Part shown: positions 11,861 through 22,895 of the stretch, one piece after another
Layout of the letters: each line of letters opens with the position of its first letter
Numbering within the stretch: the first letter of the stretch is position 1
Source: Thuidium tamariscinum
Lineage: Eukaryota; Streptophyta; Bryopsida; Hypnales; Thuidiaceae
Length of the DNA: 64,000 nt
Assembly (NCBI GenBank): GCA_947034885.2
Contig: OX344752.2
Coordinates: 12,710,001-12,774,000 of the forward strand
Direction of reading: 5' to 3'
Position numbers and translations under genes: made by a program
The notes under the pieces: model-generated
The model's input: only the letters and a program-made list of their open reading frames with translations
The model's database searches: none
Told to the model about the DNA's origin: nothing

Positions 11861-11964
11861 CATTTCAAGACAATGTCCCATATGGTTTGTCTTACCTTCC
11901 ACCCTCGAACATGTATAAAGAGCTTCAGTTTTCCTCCTTACATATTCAAAGGCAAATGCCTTTT

Positions 11965-12120
11965 GAGGTGAAATATGGTGTATATTGTAATGTGTAAATT
12001 GTATGGAGTATGGTGTATGGCATGTGTATGATGTATTGTATATGATATATGGAATATTGTAAGTGATGTATGGAATTTTGTATGCAGTGTACAATGTATT
12101 ATATGATGCTTTAGTTGACA
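11965..12120. repeat. GTAT-rich simple repeat
   Basis: An irregular TGTATGG/ATGTAT repeat of roughly 10-12 bases. Its minus strand is open over about 95 codons only because the repeat lacks stops, giving a tyrosine-rich periodic peptide. I do not regard it as a gene. Confidence 0.75.
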
Positions 12121-12269
12121 TGACATGCTTTAGTGCACATTATACTTGCATTGCATATATACTTGGTGATTATTTTAAAATTCATATGTGCATTAGGGTG
12201 GAGAGATGGGACTATACATATTGACACCATGTTCCACATTGCATTCAATGACTAGGATGTCAAATGTGA

Positions 12270-12869
12270 CATCTTTTTTTTTACCTGAATCAAATAAGAC
12301 GATCCAATATGCATTTCTTAAGAAATGTCAACATTTAAGTTAACATTGCAAAACATCTTGATGTTCAAGTTGATGTCTCAAAAATCATCTCATAAAATGT
12401 GTGGATGTCTAAGCTAACATCCCAAAAATCATTAAAATGTCTAAGTTGATATCTCTAAAAATAATTTGAAATTTTTAAGTGGCACAAAATTGTGCTGACG
12501 TGGCTTGCCACCTCAGCATATTTGGGTGCCACGTCATCCAATTTTTCATTGCCACATGGCATGCCATGTCATTGCCATGTCATGTGCCACATCATTGACA
12601 GGCAATGGATGAAAAATCTTCCATGTTGGCATTTCTGTGCTTTGGTGGCAGCCACATGGCAAACTTTGAGGCCCTTGTTGACCAATGTTTTTTTTATGTT
12701 CAAGGCTTAACATGTCATGTTTTCATTAGCATAGCATATTTTTGGCACGTCAAAATTAACGCAAGTAAATCAATGTCCGTTTTGACGTGGTAAAACATCA
12801 CACGTAACATTCCTATGTCAAATCTGTCGTTTTTCTTGACACCAAAAAGAACACGGGTTTCTTACAGTG
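12270..12869. mobile_element. Right end of a larger CACTA-type element with subterminal repeats
   Basis: The segment ends GGGTTTCTTACAGTG, the reverse complement of a CACTGTAAGAAACCC terminus. Inside lie tandem units on ATGTCTAAGTTGATATC (about 12325-12450), then a cluster of TGACGTGGC, GCCACGTC and GCCATGTCA motifs in both orientations (12490-12790). Clustered subterminal transposase-binding motifs next to such a terminus are typical of CACTA elements. The left terminus was not found, and no transposase is visible. Confidence 0.6.
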
Positions 12870-13649
12870 CTACATCTCTAAGCAACGAGATTTTTGAACA
12901 GTTTAAGCATTCAAGCTCTCAAATCCATTGCTTATAACAATCTAAGGAAAGGGAATCAACTACAAACCTAGCAATAATGATGTATTGCTTAAGGTGTGTT
13001 GCTTCACGCCTGAGGGCTACCATATTGAGCATGGAAGCAGGAGCAATAACGCACTTTCGAACTAAGATGCCATTAGGGTTTCTAGATGTGCCTTTGGGGA
13101 GATCCGCATCTTTGGGCGTCGTACGAGTACCTTAGTATTGTAACTGTGAAAGAACTGTGAGTTCTACCGCTCCTACGCGTCGCCACTAAAGATCATATTT
13201 GTCACTTGGTGGTGAAGACAAGACGGTAGCTAGAACATCACGGCATACGGCAGCGGCATAGTTCATCGCCGGCATAGCGGCGGGAATAGGTTTCTAAGTG
13301 GTTTGTGAGATTAGATTTGAACAATTTGAGCACTAAACAAAGATTATCAATCGCACGCATTAGCATGAATGCAAATGTAGTCAACTCAAACGAATCGTGA
13401 ACAATTCGGGCGTTTTAGTGTATTGAATTAGCTTGGATCCGTGGTGTACTAGCACCGTACAGATCCTGCTCTCGCCTGCCTTGATCTCAAATTTCAATTT
13501 TTCTCCAAAATGCCATGTTTTACTCCCCACCCCACATCACCTCCAAAATTCAGTTCCAGCCCTGAAATGCTCCATTTATGGACCCATTCACTTTTATTAG
13601 AAGGCAAAGTGAGGGTAGAGTGTAGTGAAACATAGAACCGTGAGCGACG
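12870..13649. other. Short less AT-rich stretch, no gene found
   Basis: 13000-13480 is less AT-rich than its surroundings and contains blocks such as GGCGTCGTACGAGTACC and GGCATAGCGGCGGGAATAG. It might be the remains of a gene or an element long terminal repeat, but I see no open frame, domain or termini. Confidence 0.4.
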
Positions 13650-13870
13650 ACTTGGACAACGTAGAAGTAGAGTAGAGGAAAAAATACATACAAATAGAGT
13701 AGAGGGACAGAATACATAGAAGTAGAATAGAGGGACAACCACATACACATAAAATAGAGGGATAAAAGACATACAAGTAAAATAGGGGAACAATGACGTA
13801 GAGATAAAATAGAGGAACAAATACATGGAAGTAGAGTGAGGGACAAACATGTAGGTTAGAATAGAAATGA
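13650..13870. repeat. Minisatellite of 27-28 bases, about 8 units
   Basis: Units follow GTAGAGGGACAAAATACATA plus about eight bases, beginning near 13660. The repeat has no stop codons on the minus strand, so three overlapping minus frames stay open for 93-126 codons and give phenylalanine- and tyrosine-rich periodic peptides. These are artefacts of the repeat and not three genes. Confidence 0.85.
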
Positions 13871-14964
13871 ACAATCAATTAGAAAGAAGTAGAATGAACT
13901 AAGCACCTGAGTAAGATGGGAAGAACGCTCTAGATAGAAGCAACTTGCATATTAGAATAGATATGATAGCAAAAGATTCATTGCTTAGAAGGTACAATGG
14001 TTTTGATGCTTAGACACCCATAGGAATTAGAATCTAGTTATGAATTTAATAGAATCTAGTTATGAGTGCTTGATTCCCAGGGTGGAAATAAAGCACCCGC
14101 ATAGGGTGATTTTAAGAAACACTGGTCCTATTCTCTGTCACAATTGGGGGAACGTTTTTTTTTTCAACTGTAACTTTTGAATCTAAAGATCTAACAATAT
14201 GAAATAATTAGTGAACCTTTTTGACTTGATGGTTTTTACAACCCTTATTTTTTAGAAATTAAAAAAAATCATTTTATATTTCAAAATCATTTTTATTAAT
14301 TTGTTACAAACTGAGGTTTAGGATTTTTTTACTACATTAGAAGTCCCCAATTTAATGATCTAAAGCTAAAATTTTCATAGTGCATTTGCATAGTAGGAAA
14401 GCATATTCCTACCAAAGGTAATCTAAAAATGCATTATTTTATGTCCACCACATGCATGCAAACAACATTCCCATTGCATGCATTTTGTGAACATTGATGA
14501 TGGTACTTAGATTATTTTTTTGGTGAAATCTCATCACCATCAACTCTTCCCAAATGGGAAATTTTTAGATTAAAGAAAAATAACTTTTCCTATTTTTTAC
14601 AAATTAAAATGTAAATCTACCTATTTTCATGAGATTTTGCACTTTTCTAATTTTCCTACGTAAAGAATTTTCCAAAGCTTTTGCTTCATATGATACCTTC
14701 TTCTTTAAGGTGTATGCATTGGACATATTATTCATATTGTAGATTATACATCAAGTTTTACTTTAGATCATATTCCAACTTTTACTTTAGATTTTATTTT
14801 AGATCATACATGGATTTTAATTTTTAAAACCCATTCACAATTGATTGGTGTTCTTTTGAGAGAAAGTGGGGTCAATTTTCATAATGTTTTGAAATTGGAC
14901 ACTTTTTTTTGGGGGATTACTATTTAATTAGAAAAACAACTTTGAAAAAAGGGACAGTGTTTCA
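13871..14964. other. AT-rich DNA, nothing identified
   Basis: No open frames of note, no termini and no clear tandem structure. GCATGCATG phrases occur at about 14450-14480. Confidence 0.5.
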
Positions 14965-15060
14965 AGGCAATCCACTGGCCAAGTGGTTCCAACGGGGTTT
15001 GAACCTTGCACCCCTTGGCTAGTAGGACAAGGCCCTTTGCCATAACACCATGCATACACG
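14965..15060 (-). mobile_element. tRNA-derived SINE head
   Basis: The minus strand carries an A-box-like ATGGCAAAGGGCC (15043-15031) and, about 25 bases downstream, a good B box GGTTCAAACCC (15005-14995). This is the internal RNA polymerase III promoter of tRNA genes. It does not fold into a full tRNA with acceptor and anticodon arms, and it runs on into GGAACCACTTGGCCAGTGG, so a tRNA-derived SINE fits better than a tRNA gene. The 3' tail boundary is not clear. Confidence 0.6.
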
Positions 15061-15136
15061 TACATGATGGCAAAATGATTATAATGTCATTTATTTAGTT
15101 GTTTTCTACGTTTAACATTTCCTTGGTGAATTCAGC

Positions 15137-15482
15137 AAACTTCAGATGCCATTTAGGCATAGTAAAATAACTTTTTTTGAAAAACTTTGAACTAAGAGAA
15201 GTTGAATAATCAAGTTGAATTTCACCTCCAAATATTAATTTGCAATTTCAAGTCTCTGATCAAAAGTTATGAACAAAATACAGAGGGGATGTTTAAAAGT
15301 GCTTAAAAAATTGTTCATTCCAACCCCTTTCTGAATTTTGTCCATAACTTTTGATTGGACACTCAAAATTGCAAACGAATTTTTGGAGGTGAAAGTTAGA
15401 TTGATTTTACAACTTTTGTTAGTCCAAATGTTTTTAAAAAAATGTATTTTACCATGCCTAACTGGCATCTGAAGTCTGCTGA
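15137..15482. repeat. Palindromic module, arms of about 170 bases
   Basis: The left arm starts GCAAACTTCAGATGCCATTT and its reverse complement closes the right arm as GGCATCTGAAGTCTGC. Shared inner blocks are TAGGCATRGTAAAATA, TTTCACCTCCAAA, TTTGCAATTT and ATCAAAAGTTATG. The arms differ at many positions, so this is old. Related modules lie at 11690-11860 and, arranged four-fold, at 21061-22015. Confidence 0.75.
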
Positions 15483-15574
15483 TTCCAAAAATGAAAGTTC
15501 CATTGTACATAGAAAATTTATTTGACACTTTTGTACTAAAGTGAACAAAAACATGTTGATTTTTTTGGTGACTT

Positions 15575-15690
15575 AAATTGTGACTTAAAACACAACATAC
15601 AATGAAACTTTAAAATGTGACTTAAAATGCGACTTAAAATGCAACTTAAAACACAACTTTAAAATGCGACTTAAAATGCAACTTAAAATG
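15575..15690. repeat. Short tandem repeat on GACTTAAAATGC
   Basis: About nine units of roughly 11-14 bases of the type RACTTAAAATGC/ACTTAAAACAC lie in succession. No coding. Confidence 0.85.
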
Positions 15691-15831
15691 CATTCCCATG
15701 ACCATTTAGCAAAACATGCTTAAATGTACATATAAAAAAATTTCAGCTTGACCTTTTAGCAAGAAAATTGGATTTTCAGTACTTTCATACTAAAATACCT
15801 ACTTAAATATACCCCAATCTCTTGTAGTGAT

Positions 15832-16062
15832 GGGCATAGGATTGAGACCAAAGTGAGACCAAAATTTTATCATTATGTATGATTTTCTCAAGCAATTTCA
15901 AACTAGAATCAATGTTAAAAAGACAATAGACAATTCCATTTCTCCATTCCATTCAATGGCAAAAGACAGTTGGTCAAATCATATTTACATTGCTTGCTAA
16001 TTCAAGGTCATTCCAATGTATGAACAAATTATAATTGGAGACGCACTTAGTCCGTAATGGTT
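15832..16062. repeat. Dispersed repeat, copy 1
   Basis: This block is a direct, diverged match to 23891-24120. Shared runs include GAGACCAAA, GATTTTCTCAAGCAATTT, CCATTCCATTCAATGGCA, TTGGTCAA and AATTCAAGG. No termini or coding sense could be made out. It may be an internal piece of an element present twice. Confidence 0.7.
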
Positions 16063-16639
16063 TACTATCCTATCTTATAGTATATGTAGAAAGTCAAGCC
16101 AATGCTTGTTTCATCTAAGGAAAATTGTGGTCCTGCATGTAGTGACATTGAAGTTTGCTCAATGTCTCAATAGTTTGTGTTTTTGTATGGGAAGCACTTT
16201 TTGGTAATCTTTACTAAGTCTTATTCACATCTAGAATGAAGCAATGAATTTTTTAGCATAAGGCTTATGCATGGTTCTACATTTTTTATACAGATCATAG
16301 GAAATTCCTTTGTTTATGGTAAAGAACATTCTAGCTCTGAACAATAGGAATAGCTTACAAAGATTGGAAGGTTGTCAAATTGAAAGCAAGTTTGCAACAA
16401 TAAAAGTACAAATAAAAACATTTTCACATATCATATATTGAAAGGCTTGAATACAATTGTATTCAAACTACATAATGTCTTAAGAAAATAATTCTCTTCT
16501 CTTTGTATCCAATGAGCTACTACATACAATTCTTGACATCATGAGGTTCAAAATATAGCAAGCAAAAGGTTTGCAACTCAAGGACACGATTTTATGTACC
16601 ATCAAGACCTTTAAAAGCTATTCCTCATTGCATTTGCCT

Positions 16640-16796
16640 TGTTGAGATATCTTTGCAAGCTCAATGGCTTTAGCTACTAAGGAAAGCGTAGAGGGAATAA
16701 TGGTGTTCTTGCCCCAAGTACAGGTCCAACAATGCTTCTACCACATTGACATTGTCGATGGTGTACAGTACCTCCTTTGGTATTTTAACTTCCTCA
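16640..16796 (-). pseudogene. Exon-like dead coding block (VKIPKEVLYTIDNVNVVEAL)
   Basis: The minus strand reads CEEVKIPKEVLYTIDNVNVV and then EALLDLYLG; after a one-frame shift it continues KNTIIPSTLSLVAKAIEL and AKISQQGKCNEE. It begins directly at the MITE at 16797-17087, preceded by AG. The amino-acid pattern is that of a real helical protein, but I do not recognise it. With the blocks near 17.5, 19.9, 20.1 and 23.0 kb it may form one dead minus-strand gene with long introns. Confidence 0.35.
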
Positions 16797-17087
16797 CACT
16801 ATAAAAATTCTGCATTTTAAATGACAAATTTGAGATGTAATCCAATGTAACAACCCATACTTGAATGTCAATATTAATATCTACAATAACACCAAGATCT
16901 TATGGCAAACATCAACTAATAAATTTTAAGTGACATTCAATTTATTAATTCTTCTTTTTATGTCAATAATAATGTCTGCCATAATATGAAGATATTATGA
17001 CGGACATTGTCATTGACATAGAAACATGAGTTGTTACATTGAATGTCTTCTAAAATTTATCATCTAAAACATAGGTTTTTTATAGTG
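16797..17087. mobile_element. Older CACTA-type MITE, TSD TCA/TTA
   Basis: This element starts CACTATAAAAATTCTGC and ends with TTTTTTATAGTG. Arms share TTAAGTGACATTCAAT-like, GTCAATAATAATGTC and TTACATTGAATGTC blocks. The flanks TCA and TTA differ by one base, consistent with age. It is the same family as 5721-5990 and 51307-51502. Confidence 0.75.
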
Positions 17088-17389
17088 TTAGGAAGAGAGA
17101 TGTGCAAATTAAAGACAGTAAAGCGTCAATTGATATTTTTGAATGAGATCATTTGTTTCTTATGAAATCTGCATTTCTAATTTGATGTAGGTTTTAGACT
17201 TAGATGCCTCACTTTTGAAACCAAGAAAGCTTTCAAACTTCAATAAACTAAGTTGATACAAAGTTGAGACTTGTTGACATTGGAAGAGTAAAATGCCTCA
17301 AAAACATTAAAATAATATGGAAGGGATCAATATTTCAAAATTGAAGATGCAAATGGTAGGTGTCAGTACCTGAACAATGGAGGGGGTTG

Positions 17390-17600
17390 ACCAGTGATGG
17401 ATGATGTTGGCACCTTGAGACAAATTGTGGAGCTAGAAGAATTCAACGAGTTTTTCAAGAGCCTCTTTTTCTTCCTCCTTGAACTTGTCATCATTGACCA
17501 ATCGATCCCTTAAGGGCAACTAGAGTGTATTACATAAGGCAAGCATTTCATCCCTATGATGATAGAAATTGACACCAGCTTTTTCACAAGAGTTGCAAAC
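17390..17600 (-). pseudogene. Exon-like dead coding block (RLVNDDKFKEEEKEALEKL)
   Basis: One minus frame reads HVCNSCEKAGVNFYHHRDEM, then LALCNTL, TAG, LPLRDRLVNDDKFKEEEKEA, LEKLVEFF, TAG, LHNLSQGANIIHHW. Only two TAG codons break about 70 codons, and both are one C-to-T change from CAG. The charged helical stretch looks like real protein, but the family is unknown to me. Confidence 0.4.
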
Positions 17601-18151
17601 ATGCAACAAAAGGGATGAATTCTTACAAAATATTTACAGAAAGTAAATTGTTGTTACAATTGCTTTTGTTGTTGCAAAAGAGACTACTTGCCCGTTTAGT
17701 CACAAGTATACCAATTTATCCTATGTGTGAATGACAAAATTAGTGTCCCCAATAAATGAGAGTCGCTAAAAAAATTTATTATTGCGAAAATTTGTGCAAT
17801 GCAAGAATATTTTAGCACGTCATGAATTAGTTTTTAAAAAATATGACTTTGGGTATAAGTCATGTCACATGCATTGATAGGATAAATTAGTTTAGTTACT
17901 TTAGATAAGATCTTTTTGGAAGCCACTGTCATCTTCAATAAGCTTGCTTGCTTGATAGCCCTTCCACTTTTGCACATGCTAGCTCAAACTTGTCTCTTTG
18001 TGGAAACTTAAGACAGTGACCTTGATTTCTACAGTCTCAATTTCCATCCTTATGTTGCTTGTAGTTCATTCATCTCCCACTATTAGTGTTCACAAAAACC
18101 TAAAATATTTTTGGAACAGTGAATCATTATCAACTTTCAAACATGGCTTTT

Positions 18152-19215
18152 CACTAAAAGAAAATTGCGCCTGCCACAACCAACTAAAATACAACTATGT
18201 GTCTTGTGCAACTTGATTGCAACTACAACCCTTAGTATTTGCACCAAATTTGATATATACACTATTGTAGTTGCAAAGTAGTTGTAGATTGAAGTTTCAA
18301 GTTGCACATAGTTGTGGATTAGTTACAGGTTGAAGTTTTGGGTTACAAGAATGTAACAAAAGAATTACTGAGAGGTATTCTACATTTAATATTCATCACA
18401 TTTGTCAACATAAACCACTTTACATTTTGTAGAGTTCACTGTGTCAAACTACAATTGTATATAATTTAAATTTGACTACAATTCAACTAGAATGCAACTA
18501 GAGTGCAACTAAAAATCGTTTAGAATACAACTAGAAAGAAACTACACTTCAACAAAAAAATCACTAGACTTTAACGATAGAACCACTAGCGTGCAACTAA
18601 AAATCAACTAGAATGCAACTAGAAGACGACTAGAATACAACTAAAAACAATAAGAATTTAGTTTTATATCAATTGTTCCATATCAATTGTCAAGAGTATC
18701 ATTAGATTGGGTGAATACAAATTGTAAGTTATAGCATCTTGAAGTAAAGAAGTTTGATATTACAATTTTAATATTTCTACACTTTGTAGATTCCTATAAC
18801 TTGTAGATATTTAAAGTCTAAGGAAATCTACTAATATTTAAAATACAAGAAATTTTAAAACTCGTGAAATCTATTTAATATCAATATTTGGATTTGATAA
18901 TTTAAAAAAAGTTAGATTTGAAATTCTAAGATTTACAAATCATTGAGATTAAATTTCTAAAATCTAAAAATTTTAAGATTAAAATTTGAGAACTCATAAA
19001 TCTATAAATCTACAAGTCAAAACTAGTTGCAAAGTAGTTGCAATAAAGCAAGTTTAATGTTAGAAGAGTTCATTGATGAAGTTCATGTAGTTTGTCCATT
19101 GAAAAATAATCTTGTTGATTTTGCAACTACATTGCAACTAGTGTGACTTTTTCATTGCAACTTTAGGCTCGAAATTCTCACCTAGTTGCAAACGTCCCGG
19201 GTATGCAACTCCCAT
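18152..19215. repeat. CAACTA motif array beside a CACTA-like terminus
   Basis: The sequence CACTAAAAGAAAATTGCGCC at 18152 looks like a left CACTA terminus. It is followed by more than twenty CAACTA/CAACTAG motifs, densest at 18177-18310 and 18475-18650, and again at 19020-19215 in both orientations. Such clusters resemble subterminal binding sites. No matching right terminus was found, so the element is unproven or incomplete. Confidence 0.5.
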
Positions 19216-19804
19216 GTTATATGGCCTTGATTAGAATCACTTTTAATGCATTTAAATCTATTCTCAAAGTATATAATTTGTTCTAATGTAGAAAATTCTT
19301 ATAGCCCTTTTAACAAGGAATCCAAAAATGTAATTATATATATAACGAATATTTTTTGAAGGCAATAATAGCATTAAAAATCTAATTATATGAGTTTTTT
19401 TTATCTTAATACATGTATCATAGGCCTAGCTACCCAACTTTGGGGGCTTTTAAATAAAATTTTAATTTCAATTAGAGATAAATTTTTGTATAAATATTTA
19501 AGATATATGCATAGGAGTTTTAATTCTTCATACATATTGAGAGTTTTTTTCAAGAATGTATGTAATGCAACATTTTCTATGTATAATTTTCTTTTAATTT
19601 GGCCTTCACCTAACTGTTGGGTCTTTTTAATTTGATATAATTTTAACAAAAGCCATCCTCTGAGTTGTTTTAATGCAAATGACCCTTGTATATAAAACAA
19701 GAGTTGCATACCCAAGGCAAATGTTCAATGCAATTACAAAACTAGTTGCTAACCATAGTTGCAGAAATATGGATTTTCTTCTAATGTTTGTTGATCAAGG
19801 CAGA

Positions 19805-19975
19805 TGGAGAAGAAACAAAGAGGAGGGTGCTAGAGACGAGGTTGTAAGTACTTTATTGTAGCCAATCAAATTGAGTGAGTTTGAAGCTGCTAATGGTATG
19901 ACTTTGGTAGCAAAATCAATGTCTACTACCTCCACAATTTGGAGTTCCATTTCAACATTGGTACTTGCCTAGTAT
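19805..19975 (-). pseudogene. Exon-like coding block (VEVVDIDFATKVIPLAASN)
   Basis: The minus strand reads ASTNVEMELQIVEVVDID, then FATKVIPLAASNSLNLIGYNKVL without a stop over about 55 codons, unusual in this AT-rich setting. Possible splice signals flank it, but I cannot fix them. Family not recognised. It may belong with the neighbouring minus-strand blocks. Confidence 0.35.
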
Positions 19976-20058
19976 CAAATTACTATTGGCACTTGCTTCT
20001 ATTTGTAGAGAAATTTGAGATATTTTGCTTTTTGAAAATTTTCCTAAAAAATAGATAG

Positions 20059-20247
20059 TCAAAATTGCATGAGGTAAATATCAAAAGTGGATTTACCCCA
20101 AAGAAGAGCCACACCTTGCCTTGATTTAGAATTGTGTTCCTCAATACGAGGTAAGTGGTAAATGAACTCTTGAAGCACTTGTACGTGAGGGCCAATAATT
20201 TTGACTAGAATTTGGAACTCCAAGTTGCATAGGCTCAAAATGGACAA
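20059..20247 (-). pseudogene. Exon-like coding block (LVKIIGPHVQVLQEFIYHL)
   Basis: A minus frame reads SLCNLEFQILVKIIGPHVQV, then LQEFIYHLPRIEEHN and SKSRQGVALLWGKSTFD, about 60 codons without a stop. The composition is protein-like. Nothing identifies the family. Frames shift relative to neighbouring blocks, so no intact product can be read. Confidence 0.33.
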
Positions 20248-20702
20248 AAAGAAGGAAATTTTGCAATTGAAGCATGTGGCTTGAATTGAGTACTAACAAT
20301 CCACAAATATAAACACTACAAATCTCATTTTTAGATATCCTTACTTTTGACAACCACATTCGAGTGAAGATTAAGGCAAACTTTTGCATTCATGTCAAAG
20401 TGCTAACTTATTAATTCTCCTCCTCTTTGTCATTTAGAAATGCAAAACGTATGAATTGCTCAAGCATCAAGGACAAAGAGAGTGAACTTGAAAATCAAGG
20501 GGACAAATGATGATGTTACAATTAGCACTTTCAAAACACAATACCTCTTAATATGTGAATTGTGCTCTATATATTCGAATAGTAGTTTCAATTCTGAAAA
20601 AAAAAAAAATTCAAAGCTAGAAGGCACGTGTGGCTTGAACAACAAAACATTGAATAGTACAACAAAGTCAGGAGACATTTGGAAGGCTAAAGTGCAAAGT
20701 GC

Positions 20703-22483
20703 CACTACAAGGAAAATGGACCCTAATCTATACAAATTTTGACAAAATAGTGTTCAAAATGACATCCACATGTCCGAAATGACAGTCACAACTTCTGAAA
20801 TTTTGCTTTTTGTCATTGCAGTCAATATTGCAATGTCTATCAAATTCTTGTCAAATTTTGTCAATTTCTCAATCAATTTTGACAAAAAAAGTTAATGTCT
20901 TCCTAGAAATCTAAAAAAATTTTATATACATTTTTTATTTTAGATACAAAATGATATAGCTATCATTTACTATATAAGGAATTATACCTCATTGCAATCT
21001 TTAACCATTCACCATCAACACCTTAATACTATTTGTCTTCAAAAGAAAGAAACTCCCTCTATATATGTGAAGGTAGGAGGTTAACCAACCTATATGGGAT
21101 ATGTGAATTTTTGAAGTTGTGAGAGCTCATAGTGAAATTAGAAATCCATAATTTTGTAATAAAACTAAGATTTTAAACGTCATTTGAGAATAGTAGAATG
21201 TCTTTTTTCAAAAAACTTTGAACTAAGACTAATTAGAATATAAATTGGAGTTTCAAGTTCAAAAATAAGTTTGACATTTCAAGTTTTCAATCAAAAGTTA
21301 TAGACAGATTTCAAAGAAGAAGTTTGAAAAAATATAATAAGAACAATTTCAAACAACTCTTTGGAATTTCATAATTTTTGATTGGAAACTTGAAATGTCA
21401 AAAGAATTTTTGTATGTAAAACTTGAGTTGATTTTCTAACTAATGTTAGTTCATTTCTTTTTGAAAAAACACATTTTTCTATGCCTAAATGAGGTCTGAA
21501 GTCCTACTTTCAACACAATTCCTATTTCTAACTTAATGTGTTAAGTTAGAAATAGGAATTCTGTAGAAAGTAGGACTTCAGACCTCATTTAGGCATAGAA
21601 CAATGTATTTTAAAAAAATAAATGAACTAACATTATTTAGAAAAGCAACTCAAGTTTTACATACAAAAATTCTTTTGACATTTCAAGTTTCCAATCAAAA
21701 ATTATGAAATTCCAAAGAGTTGTTTGAAATTGTTCTTATTATATTTTTTCAAACTTCTTCTTTGAAATCTGTCTATAACTTTTGATTGAAAACTTGAAAT
21801 GTCAAAATTATTTTTGAACTTGAAACTCCAATTTATATTCTAATTATTCTTAGTTCAAAGTTTTTTGAAAAAAGACATTCTACTATTCTCAAATGACGTT
21901 TAAAATCTTAGTTTTATTACAGAATTATGGATTTCTAACTTTACTACGAGATCTCACAGCTTCAAAAATTCACATATCCCATATGGGTCAGTTGACCTCC
22001 TACCTCTATATGTATATATAAAGAGCTTTATTTCTCCATTCACTTTACAAAATAAAAACAATTCATGGAGGAAAACAATTTAGTAATTAAATTAACTCCA
22101 GGTTCTCGATTTGTTTTGGTCAACATTCTTGAAAGTTGATAAAAGAAAATTTAAAATTTAAATCATCCAAAAATATTTTTTCTAGAAATTTATCATTCAT
22201 CTGATAAAATTTCATCCAATTTTTTTCCTAGCCATTATTTCAAGTATTTTATTAAATATTTGAAAAATACTTTTTGGGATTAAGTGACATGGAAATTAAA
22301 AAATCCATGGTGGCAAAGGAGTGAGAGGAAGACTTGCTAACGTGTATCTTTGTCCGAATTGACAACCAAATTGACAAAATTCTGTCAAAAAAGTGTCCGA
22401 AATAGGGTCTCCTAATCTATGGCACAATTGATAGAATTATGTCAAATCGGCTGTCAATTCAAACACAATTTTTTCTTGTAGTG
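20703..22483. mobile_element. Large CACTA-type foldback element, 1.8 kb, TSD TGC
   Basis: The element starts CACTACAAGGAAAATGGACC and ends ATTTTTTCTTGTAGTG, with TGC on both sides as target duplication. Subterminal TTGACAAAAT and TGTCAATT motifs recur near both ends. It encodes no transposase. Its interior is the 0.95-kb palindrome at 21061-22015. It lies between exon-like blocks of a minus-strand dead gene, in what would be an intron. Confidence 0.88.
21061..22015. repeat. Nearly perfect 0.95-kb palindrome
   Basis: Arms of about 475 bases meet at a 4-base loop (21537-21540) within CTTAATGTGTTAAG. Outer landmarks are TAGGAGGTTAACC on the left and its mirror GACCTCCTACC on the right. Differences between arms are few over most of the length. 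Each arm is itself a diverged inverted pair of the module seen at 15137-15482, so the whole is a palindrome of palindromes. Confidence 0.88.
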
Positions 22484-22895
22484 TGCCTGCAAAAGGTACG
22501 TCACTACTCTTGGGGCTCAAAAACAAACAACTGCACAACTTAAAATTATTAATCTACGCATTTAAGTTACAAGATCTTCATTGACTTTGATAATTTACAA
22601 CTCCAAGAGAGCTACAAAAGAACAAAAAGATCTTTTTGTCCTATTGTCAAGCTTGGTTGGCTTGGTTGCTTTGTTCTCTGTGTTTTACAATAGAATTCCA
22701 TTTGTTCCAAAAAAAAGAAAAAGTGAAGACTCGAGAGTATTCCATTCATGTTGTTTTGCAAAGGCAAACTAAGTTAGAATAGGGAACATGTTGAATTCCA
22801 AGTCTCCTAGCCTCCTATTTGTTTTATGTTTGCATTGTGGTATTGTTTGTTCCTTCCAGTCATACTGTGGGACTTTAGGCATATATTGCACTTAC

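Noticed and set aside
11831-12126. Minus frames of 62-96 codons rich in Tyr, His and Thr
   Set aside because: They arise from the GTAT simple repeat.
13494-13878. Three overlapping minus-strand open frames of 93-126 codons
   Set aside because: They are all produced by one 27-28 base minisatellite without stop codons; peptides are periodic Phe/Tyr/Leu repeats.
14975-15056. tRNA gene on the minus strand
   Set aside because: A and B boxes are present, but acceptor and anticodon stems do not form; a SINE head fits better.
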